DNA of 16,488 bases from JAHJFW01 sp038065635 (lineage in GTDB: Bacteria; Patescibacteriota; Patescibacteriia; 2-12-FULL-60-25): positions 1-16,488 of the forward strand of contig JBBTQP010000002.1 of assembly GCA_038065635.1 (NCBI GenBank). Direction: 5' to 3'. The notes beneath the pieces are model-generated. The model did no database searches. It was not told the DNA's origin and worked only from the letters and a program-made list of their open reading frames with translations. A program made the position numbers and the translations under genes. Below, one piece after another: positions 5,086 through 13,103 of the stretch. Positions within the stretch are counted from its first letter, which is position 1. Every line of letters begins with the position of its first letter.

Positions 5086-8056
5086 TGAAAAACGCGCAAC
5101 GTTTATTTTGAGCGGCATGCATTGTTCGTCTTGCGCAGGCATCATCGAAAGAAGCTTGAAGAACATAAAAGGGATCAAAGAGGCAAATGTGAATTTCGCG
5201 GCCGAAAAAGCACGGATCGTTTTTGACGGAAGGCAGATAAACGAACTGGAAATCATAGAACGCGTGAAGGAAGCCGGATATACAGCATCACTCGCCGATA
5301 AAGCCGATCCGGAAGAAGAGCGCGCGCGTCGCACGAAAGAGATGAAAAGTTATCGAAATAAGTTTTTGTTCGGCTTGGCGTTCAGTTTGCCAATGGTGTA
5401 TTTCATGTTCCTCGACTTTTTCGGGTTTATGCCATTCCGCGCGGCCCTTCTGCCGTGGGTCGGCATTGCGTCGCTCGTGCTAACGGCGCCTGTCCAATTT
5501 TTCATCGGCACCGGATTCTACAAAGGCATGTGGTCGAGTCTTAGGATGAAAACGTTCAACATGGATTCGCTCATCGCCATCGGCACGTCAACCGCCTTCC
5601 TCTACAGTCTGGTTAACTTCATTCTATATGCGATTGCGAATAAAAGCTTAATCGGAGTGAACGGCGCAAAAATTCCGGAACTATACTTCGAAACCGCGGC
5701 TTTTCTCATCACGTTTGTAATACTCGGCAAATGGCTTGAGCATAAAGCCAAGGGGCGCACATCGGAGTCCGTAAGAAAACTCATGGGACTGCAGGCGAAA
5801 ACGGCACGCGTGATCCGAGACGGAAAAACGGAAGACATTCCGATCGAATCTGTCGTTGTAGGAGATATCGTGGTCGTGAGGCCTGGTGAAAAAATTCCGA
5901 TTGACGGAGTGATTACAAGAGGAACGTCCGCGGTGGACGAATCAATGCTGACCGGCGAAAGTCTTCCGGTTGAAAAAAAAGAGGGAGATAAGGCGATCGG
6001 CGCGACTGTAAATAAAACCGGAAGCTTCGAATTCCGCGCGACGAATGTAGGGACCGAAACAATCCTCTCGCAGATCATAAAACTCATAGAAGACGCGCAG
6101 GGATCGCGAGCTCCGATTCAGGCGTTTGCGGACAGAATTTCCGCTTGGTTCGTTCCGGCCGTCATTGCCGTGGCTATTCTTACATTTCTCATCTGGTTCT
6201 TCTTGATCGGATCGTCGCTTAGCATCGCACTCATGGCATTCACTGCCGTCATCGTCATCGCCTGTCCGTGCGCTCTTGGACTTGCGACGCCTACCGCGGT
6301 CATGGTTAGCACCGGAAAAGGAGCGGAACACGGAATTCTGATAAAGGGCGGCGAGCCTCTTGAGGCGGCGTCCAAAATAAAAACAATCATCTTCGACAAA
6401 ACAGGAACTCTCACCAAAGGATCTCCCGAAGTGACGGATGTGGTTGGCGCGGCGCTGACGGATGAAAAACAAATCGTGAAAATTGCCGCCACTCTTGAAA
6501 CCGGTTCCGAGCACCCGTTGGCCGACGCGATCTGTCGCTACGCGCAGGAAGAGCGCGTTGAAGCGACTCGCGCGGAAAATTTCAGAGCCATCCCGGGCCA
6601 CGGCGTTCAAGGCGACATTGCCGGCAAAACATATCATTTTGGAAATCGGCGTTTGATGACGGACGTTCTTGGGATTAACTTGGCTGGCTTGGAACACAAG
6701 CTGGAGCGGCTGGAAAATGAAGGAAAGACGGCCATGTTGTTAGCCGATGAAAAATCGGTTCTCGGCATCGTGGCGGTTGCCGATGCGATCAAAGAAACGT
6801 CTGCCGCGGCCGTGGCAACACTTCAAAAAATGGGAATAACCGTGTTCATGATTACCGGAGATAACGCGCGGACCGCGCAAGCGATTGCCAAACAAGCCGG
6901 CATTACGAATGTGTTAGCCGAAGTTCTTCCAGAAGACAAAGCGAACGAGGTCAAAAAAATGCAGGCCGCCGGGATCAAAGTCGCGATGGTCGGCGACGGA
7001 ATCAACGACTCCCCCGCTCTGGCGCAAGCCGATCTTGGAATCGCAATGGGAAGCGGAACTGACGTTGCCATGGAAACAGGCGGCATCGTGCTTATGAAAA
7101 GCGATCTAAGCGATGTTGTGACCGCGATCAAGCTCGGACGTGAAACCATCGGCAAGGTGAAACAGAATATGTTTTTCTCCTTGTTCTACAACATCATCGG
7201 CATTCCCATCGCGGCGCGCGCGTTTGTGGCGTTCGGGATCGTGCTAAAGCCGGAATTGGCCGGTCTGGCCATGGCTTTAAGCTCGGTTTCGGTCGTAACA
7301 AACTCTCTGCTCTTGCGAAGATTTCGGCCGAACAAGCGGAACATATTATCCGCAATCTCACCGTTTATCATGACAGCCGCGTTAACCATCGTGTTCCTAT
7401 CCTTCGCAAAAATCAGCGCCGGAATGGACATGGTCGCGAACGCCGGCATGGAATCGACCGCGCAGGCGCTTCGTGGAAATATCGGCGCCTTCATTAACAA
7501 CAATACGGCTAAAGTCGTATTCGTGAAAAACGAACCCAGATTCGTTCTTGGCGTGAGCGGCACGGAACTCTCCGGAGTAAAAGCCAAAGAAGGCGCTCTG
7601 CTTTTCGCGGATAACGAAGCGGTTTTCGGTTCCGACGCGGATGGAAACACGGACGTAAAAAAAATCGGAACTCTGGAAAAAACCGGAACCGCGCTGGACC
7701 AATTCGTGATAGTGAATAAAAAAACATTCGACAGTCTGCCGAATCATGGTGAACTGCGGACTGTGTTTTCCGGCGGCGTTCTTAAACTATTCCTGATCAC
7801 CGCCACTTCCAGTCTGGAAATATTTCCGGAGGCCGCGAAACTGCCACTCAAGAACGTTGGAGAAAAAACGGTGGTGGATGGAATGGAATATCAAAATATC
7901 GTTTTGGGTTCGCGCCTGCCATATCAACAAAACCATGTGTTCGAAAATCTGCTTGGAAAAAAAGCGATTGTTTCAGCCGTATTGTCGGAGACGCATACGC
8001 TGTTTGACGAGCTGTATTTCGTAGGCCCTGACTTTCGCCCTAAAGGAGGGCTGTAA
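5086..8056 (+). CDS. copA: Cu(I)-exporting P1B-type ATPase with novel C-terminal extension (5' end in gap)
   Basis: The frame is open into the gap ([16 protein letters not shown]), so the true start is missing. Residue numbers below count from the TTG at 5108. The HMA domain with MHCSSC (about 1-60) is followed by membrane helices and an actuator domain with the TGES loop. The ion-pathway motif is Cys386-Pro-Cys388. Then come the phosphorylation motif DKTGT at Asp430, the SEHP nucleotide motif and GDGIND. The last helices contain YN-x4-P and MALSS...NSLLLRR, the Cu(I)/P1B-1 signature. It hydrolyses ATP to expel Cu(I) from the cytoplasm. Unusually the protein continues for about 240 residues after the normal end (see the separate entry). 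The gene ends 17 bases before the adaptor gene. Confidence 0.93.
7328..8056 (+). other. C-terminal extension domain of CopA, unknown
   Basis: This covers residues about 741-982 of the ATPase frame. After the usual CopA end ([10 protein letters not shown]) there is an additional hydrophobic helix ([20 protein letters not shown], about 750-772). A soluble region of about 210 residues with alternating strands and no Cys follows. It begins with a Met-containing stretch ([13 protein letters not shown]). A ninth helix would place this region on the outer face of the membrane. I recognise no domain. The reading frame is continuous and its codon use matches the ATPase, so it is not a frameshift artefact. 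Confidence 0.7.
8037..8051 (+). promoter_or_regulatory. Short hairpin with strong Shine-Dalgarno in its loop, copA/adaptor junction
   Basis: GCCCT (8037-8041) and AGGGC (8047-8051) form a 5-bp stem; the AAAGGAGGG at 8042-8050 is a near-perfect Shine-Dalgarno sequence partly in the loop. It lies 24 bases before the ATG at 8074, too far for normal use. An in-frame ATT at 8056 is at the usual distance. The pairing is visible; the function is uncertain. Confidence 0.3.
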
Positions 8057-8073
8057 TTAACCTATATACTCAT

Positions 8074-9921
8074 ATGAAATCATTATCAATTCAGAAACTC
8101 CGCACGATTCGAGCATCTACATATTGGATCTCCGGGTTCGTGTTGGTCAGTTCTCTTATCATAGGCAGTGGGATCGCTTCTGGAAAAGTTCGCCTTTCTT
8201 CTGTTGCGGAAGCATCGGTTCTCGGAGAAGCAAAACAATCCGCAGACGCAATGCCGCTGGCGGTTGAAACCGTAGGTGCAAACGGCGTTAAGGATGGCGC
8301 GACTCTAGGCACGTCATGGCCAGGTGAAATCGTTTCACTCGGCGACGTTGAAATTCAACCGGTTCGTGAAGGCACGATCGTGGAATGGTTCGTAAACGTT
8401 GGACAAAAAGTAAGACGCGGCCAAGCCATTGCCCGGCTTTCCGCTCCGCCTGCAATGCCGGAAATTACGCAAATGGTTGCCGAACAGGCGAAGATGGTGG
8501 CCGAAGCGCACGCGGAAGCCACGGCCATGGAAAATTATGCGACAAAAAATAAAAAACAACTGCTCACGCTTCGCGCGTCGCTCGACAAAAATATTACGGA
8601 TGTCGGAAACATCTTGAACAACGACGCTTCGTCAAATCGTTCGAAGGTTATCGGTTTTGCGAAGGGCGCGACAGAACAGGCGCGTGAAGTTGCCGTGGTC
8701 AAACAGAAAAATATCCGCACCGTGATCGAACAGTCCCTGTCTTCTGAATTTCCGGAAATCGCGTCGTATCCGAAAGATCCGATCTCTTCATTCCGCGCCA
8801 CGGGTTACTTTACGACCGTATTCAATCCTACTATCGGCGTACTGGATACTGCTGCGCGTTCCAATTATATTTCGGCGACACTGAAACTTCTTGGTGAATT
8901 GAAAGATCCTTCGGCCATTCCGGAAGATGCGGCAAGCGCGTATTTCCAGGCGGCGAATAGAATCGTTTTGGCAAGCGTCTCTTCGGAAGAAATGCCGGAG
9001 TCGGATTTGTCCGATCTTAGAAAGATGATCACGGACGATAAAACGGAATTTCTAATGGCCCTGGCGGACGCACGCGAAGCTAAAACCGAAATCGCGATGA
9101 AGGAAACAGACGCGAAAATGAAAGAAACCGAATATGACATGAGCCGCACTGAAACGGACATAGATTTTGCCATGCAGAAAAAAGAAATCGACGAGAAAAT
9201 CGCTATGCTGGAAAAAGACGTTGAGCTGGCCAAAGGAATGGCGCGAGCCGCGGAAGTGTCATACGGCACGGTTCTCCGAGGTCTGACAGAGGGCCTGAAT
9301 ATCGTGGCTCCTCGCGACGGAGTCGTGTCAGTAATCATGAAATACAACGGTGATTTCGTGGAACCAGGAATGGCGGTAGCTTCGCTGAACTCCGGAGACG
9401 CATCCGAACGATTCGTCAGATTCCACATTCCAAGTAATCTTCAAACGCCTGAACCGGGAATGACGCTGACCATCAATCGTCCGGGTTTTCCGACTGAAAC
9501 GAAAAAAATAAAACTCATCGGTATCGGCACCGCGCTCGATGAAAACGGTTCGTACATCGCGGATGCGGATTTCATGGAACCGACAGACTGGCCGGTTCGC
9601 GCATCAGTACGCGTAATGCCTCCAACAGAAGAATCGTCTTCGATCTTCATTCCCCTGTCCGCCGTTTGGTGGGACGAAGGAAATACGGCGAACGTGTGGG
9701 TCATAACCGATGAGACTCTGCATGCGCGAAAAATAATAACCGGACGCGCGCAAGCTGACGCGATCGAGGTAACGGAAGGATTGCAGAACGGCGAACAGTA
9801 CGTATCAAAACCGCAACCTGATATCAAAGAAGGAATGTCTGCGGCTAACGTTCCATCTAATTCATCTTCATCGGGCGGACTTAAAAAAGGAGACCTGCAT
9901 GGAGGCATGGGCATGGACTAA
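8074..9921 (+). CDS. RND/HlyD-type periplasmic adaptor (membrane fusion protein)
   Basis: The 615-residue product is anchored by an N-terminal helix (about 15-36). The first lipoyl half-motif (about 88-125, VREGTIVEWFVNVGQKVRRGQ) is followed by a long helical region (about 125-405) rich in Ala, Glu, Lys and Met. The second lipoyl half (about 408-440, NIVAPRDGVVSVIMKYNGDFVEPG) and the beta-barrel and membrane-proximal domains come next. The tail is Ser-, Gly- and Met-rich (GGMGMD). Adaptors of this family bridge an inner-membrane pump and an exit channel. It overlaps the RND gene downstream by 23 bases, so the two are partners. It is much longer than usual adaptors (about 350-450 residues), mostly through the hairpin region. 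The start is the ATG at 8074; an upstream ATT at 8056 is possible. Confidence 0.9.
   Translation: MKSLSIQKLRTIRASTYWISGFVLVSSLIIGSGIASGKVRLSSVAEASVLGEAKQSADAMPLAVETVGANGVKDGATLGTSWPGEIVSLGDVEIQPVREGTIVEWFVNVGQKVRRGQAIARLSAPPAMPEITQMVAEQAKMVAEAHAEATAMENYATKNKKQLLTLRASLDKNITDVGNILNNDASSNRSKVIGFAKGATEQAREVAVVKQKNIRTVIEQSLSSEFPEIASYPKDPISSFRATGYFTTVFNPTIGVLDTAARSNYISATLKLLGELKDPSAIPEDAASAYFQAANRIVLASVSSEEMPESDLSDLRKMITDDKTEFLMALADAREAKTEIAMKETDAKMKETEYDMSRTETDIDFAMQKKEIDEKIAMLEKDVELAKGMARAAEVSYGTVLRGLTEGLNIVAPRDGVVSVIMKYNGDFVEPGMAVASLNSGDASERFVRFHIPSNLQTPEPGMTLTINRPGFPTETKKIKLIGIGTALDENGSYIADADFMEPTDWPVRASVRVMPPTEESSSIFIPLSAVWWDEGNTANVWVITDETLHARKIITGRAQADAIEVTEGLQNGEQYVSKPQPDIKEGMSAANVPSNSSSSGGLKKGDLHGGMGMD
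9888..9892 (+). promoter_or_regulatory. Shine-Dalgarno deciding the RND pump start
   Basis: AGGAG lies six bases before the ATG at 9899, inside the 3' end of the adaptor gene. The alternative ATG at 9926 (MFDKIISW...) gives a more typical RND N-terminus, but its nearest purine-rich site (GGAGG at 9901-9905) is 20 bases away. The site therefore favours 9899. Confidence 0.5.
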
Positions 9922-12642
9922 TCATATGTTCGATAAAATAATTTCATGGTCCCTTCATCATCGCGCGCTCGTGCTATTCGTCGCGGCGGCTATCGTGGTG
10001 GGCGGAGCGTGGTCTCTTTTGACCATGCGCGTGGATATTCTGCCGGACATCAATAAACCGACGGTGGCGGTGTTCGCCGAAGCGCCGGGACTCGCGGCTG
10101 ACGAGATCGAGAGGCAGATTCTTATTCCGCTCGAAACCGCGGTTTCGGGAGCGCCCGGAATCGATCGCGTGCGCGGTACGGCTTCATTCGGACTCGCTAT
10201 CGTTAACGTGGAATTTACTTGGGGTACGGACATATTCCGTAATCGCCAAATAATTCAGGAACGCATTACACGCGCGCGACTTCCTTCAAACGTAAAACCC
10301 GTACTTGGTCCGGTCGGATCAATTATGGGAGAAGTGATATGGGCCGGGATAACTTCCGACGATCCGAGCATCGACGGCATGCAGCTTCGAACGCTGGCGG
10401 ATTGGACGATTCGTCCGGCGCTGCTTCGCGTTCCCGGAGTTGCCGAAGTCATAGTCATGGGAGGCGACGTTCGCGAATGGCAAATCAACCTGAACGCCGA
10501 GCAGATGCGCAAATATAAAATGCGGATCGAGGATATCGAGATGAAGGTCGGAACCGCGTTAAACAATAAGAGCGGCGGCATTTTGTCGCAGGGCGGTAAA
10601 GAGTATCCGATCCGCATCCTATTGGCTCCGACGGAGATTTCGCAGCTCCGCGAGCTTGCGATTGGAATGATGGACGGACGTCCAGTGCGGCTGGCTGACA
10701 TCGCGAGCGTGATCGAAGGGCCGAGCCCTGTTCGCGGAAGTGCGACGATCGACGGAAAACCCGGCGCCATTCTGCGCATCATACGGCAACCCGACGCGGA
10801 AACTTTACAGGTATCCGCGGACGTCGACCGTACGCTTGAATCAATCAAATCCGGCCTTCCGAAAAACGTGGATCTGAAAAACGATTTGTTCCGGCAAGAA
10901 TGGTTCATTCGTTCCGGTTTAAAAAACGTGATTGACGCTCTGCGCGACGGAACCATCCTCGTCGTTATCATCCTAATCCTCTTCCTGATGAACGTACGCA
11001 CGACCATCATCACGCTTACGGCTCTGCCGCTAAGCATTCTCGTGACTGCGATCGTATTTCGCTTTACCGGATTTTCCGTGAACGTCATGACGCTTGGCGG
11101 ATTGGCTGTCGCTATCGGCGAACTTATGGACGACGCCATCGTGGACGTGGAAAACGTGTTCCGTCGTTTGCGCGAATGGAGAGCCGGCGATAAGAAAGAG
11201 CCCGCTACGAGCGTCATATTCAAAGCGTCGAGCGAGGTTAGAAATTCAATCGTATACGCGACGGTTCTCGTGGCCATCGTCTTCCTGCCGGTATTTTTTA
11301 TCCCGGGCGTGGAAGGACGATTGCTGGCATCGCTCGGCGCGGCGTATCTCATATCGCTCATCGCTTCACTCGTGGTCTCACTTAGCGTCACGCCTGTCCT
11401 GTGTTCACTTCTTCTTGTCAAAGGCAAAACCGACGAACATGAAAAAGAAACCGCGTTCGTCGGCTTTTTGAAGCGGATCATTACGCCAGGAATCCGATGG
11501 TGCATTGGTCATGTTAAAACCCTGCTAGTAGTAATCGCGCTGGCATTGACAGCATCGGCCGGCCTGTATCTTGTTTCAGGAAAAGAAGGAATACCGCCAT
11601 TCAACGAAGGATCCGCGACCGTTCTCATTCTGATGCCGGTCGGCACGGACGTGGATACTTCAAACCAGTACGCCTCGCGCGTAGAGTCTGCCTTGATGTC
11701 AATCAAGGGCGTCCGTCGCGTCAGTCATATCACGGGACGAGCGGGGGTCGACGCGCACGAAAGCGGCGCGAACCGCAGTGAGACGCAGGTGATTTTCGAA
11801 CCCGGACTTGAAAAAGATCGCGAAAAGCTGTTCGCGGAAATTCAAGAAGTTCTCAATAAATTCAGCGGCGCGGAATTCAGTCTCGGGCAACCCATCACCC
11901 ATCGCGTCGAAGAACTGCTTTCGGGAACCCGCGCGCCTGTCGTTATCAAGGTATTCGGCGATAATCCTACGGACATGAAACTCGCGGCGGACATGGTAGT
12001 GGCCGAGCTTGCAAAGGTTCCTTCAATGAAAAACGCCCAAGTTCAAAAAGACGTCATCGTGCCCGAATTCCGAGTGTACGTCGACCGCAATCGGTTAGCG
12101 GAAGCGGGGCTTTCTTCTGGAGAAGTCGCAGACGAGTTGGAAATGGGTTTGATGGGATCGGACGTCGGCCAGGTTCGGCTCGGCTCGGCGTCGGTGAACG
12201 TAGTCGCCCGCTTCGATCCGCAATCAAAAGGCAACACCTTCTCTTTGCGCGACCTGTCGCTCGCCTTTGACGGCGCTCCTTCCGTCGGCAGCGCGGCGGA
12301 CGTGAAAGTGGAAGGCGGACGGAATCGCTATAGCCACGAAGGCGGCAAACGAATCTTGACCGTAACTTCCAACTATCAAGGATCTAACATCGTGGGGGAC
12401 GTGGAAAAAGTCCGAACCGCTCTCTCCAAGCAATCATTGCCAGTCGGAGTGACATTGTCCTACGAAGGAACATATAAAAGCCAGAAAGAAAATACCAAGC
12501 GCTTGTCAATATTTTTCTTGATCGGCCTGATTCTTATCTTCTCCGTACTGTACAAAGCGTTCAAAAACAGTTCCATCGTGTTGCAAATCATGTTGAACAT
12601 TCCAACCGTGTTCATCGGCGGAATAATCGGAGTGTGGTTGAC
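9899..12642 (+). CDS. Heavy-metal efflux RND transporter (CzcA/CusA-like), 3' end in gap
   Basis: The 914 visible codons contain the first membrane helix (about 18-35) and the porter-domain signature ILPDINKPTVAVFAEAPGL. Membrane helices from about 350 onward follow. The transmembrane GELMDDAIVDVENVF (Asp411, Asp412) provides the proton-relay acidic residues of heavy-metal RND pumps. The second porter half and helices up to VFIGGIIGVWL complete the visible part. RND pumps use the proton gradient to export substrate with an adaptor partner. Copper or silver is inferred from the neighbours, and I could not identify the CusA methionine triad. About 110-130 C-terminal residues are lost in the gap. 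ATG 9899 has a good ribosome-binding site and overlaps the adaptor gene by 23 bases; ATG 9926 is the alternative. Confidence 0.9.
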
Positions 12643-12742
12643 NNNNNNNNNNNNNNNNNNNNNNNNNNNNNNNNNNNNNNNNNNNNNNNNNNNNNNNNNN
12701 NNNNNNNNNNNNNNNNNNNNNNNNNNNNNNNNNNNNNNNNNN
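12643..12742. other. Assembly gap (100 N)
   Basis: Placeholder gap. The RND pump lacks its last 110-130 residues and the next gene lacks its signal peptide and N-terminus. The true missing sequence is probably several hundred bases. Frames drawn straight across the Ns are artefacts. Confidence 0.95.
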
Positions 12743-12743
12743 A

Positions 12744-13091
12744 AACTCTATCACTGTTACAGATCAAAAACCCGGCGACGAAGCCATGATCGAAATGGTT
12801 TCCATCGAAAAGAAAGGGTTTGTCGTCGTGCACGAAGATGACGGCGGCAAAGTCGGAAAGATCGTCGGAACCAGTTCCTTGCTTAACGCCGGTGAAACAA
12901 AAGAAGTAACGGTCATGATGAAAATTCATGCCGGTCTCTCGCACTTGGCCATGTTGCATGTCGATAATGGCGACGGCGTATTCGATGAAAAACAGGACCT
13001 GCCGCTTAAAAATGAAAACGGCGATTACGTCATGATGTCCTTCAAGGGCGAAGGCGAAGCCATGAAAACCGAAGAAAAGAAAATGGAATAA
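12744..13091 (+). CDS. DUF7282-like secreted protein (5' end in gap)
   Basis: The 115 visible codons are in frame from the gap. They begin NSITVTDQKPGDEAMIEMVS, then GFVVVHEDDGGKVGKIVGTSSLL, AGETKEVTVMMKI, and LAMLHVDNGDGVFD. This pattern matches my memory of DUF7282, a domain of exported proteins in archaea and bacteria without an assigned reaction. An ATG at 12786 exists but would cut the conserved first strand, so the true start and probable signal peptide are in the gap. The Asp/Asn-rich DNGDGVFDEKQD loop could bind a divalent cation (inference). Met and His are frequent and the tail is charged (MKTEEKKME). It ends 12 bases before the second ATPase gene, so it is part of the operon. Confidence 0.72.
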   Translation, partial: NSITVTDQKPGDEAMIEMVSIEKKGFVVVHEDDGGKVGKIVGTSSLLNAGETKEVTVMMKIHAGLSHLAMLHVDNGDGVFDEKQDLPLKNENGDYVMMSFKGEGEAMKTEEKKME

Positions 13092-13103
13092 ACCAATCCT
13101 GAC

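Noticed and set aside
4985..5107. CopA starting at TTG 5108
   Set aside because: The frame is open upstream into the gap and EKRATFIL directly precedes GMHCSSC as in normal HMA domains, so the TTG is an internal Leu codon.
10255..11505. Long minus-strand open frame (about 416 codons) inside the RND gene
   Set aside because: It is Ser/Arg/Thr-rich with no domain, fully antisense to a well-supported gene. Long antisense frames are expected from the codon use of this strand.
12743..12841. Continuation of the RND pump frame across the third gap
   Set aside because: After the gap this frame gives a basic, Arg/His-rich tail unlike an RND C-terminus, while another frame at the same place matches a DUF7282-like protein. 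The join is an artefact of the 100-N placeholder.
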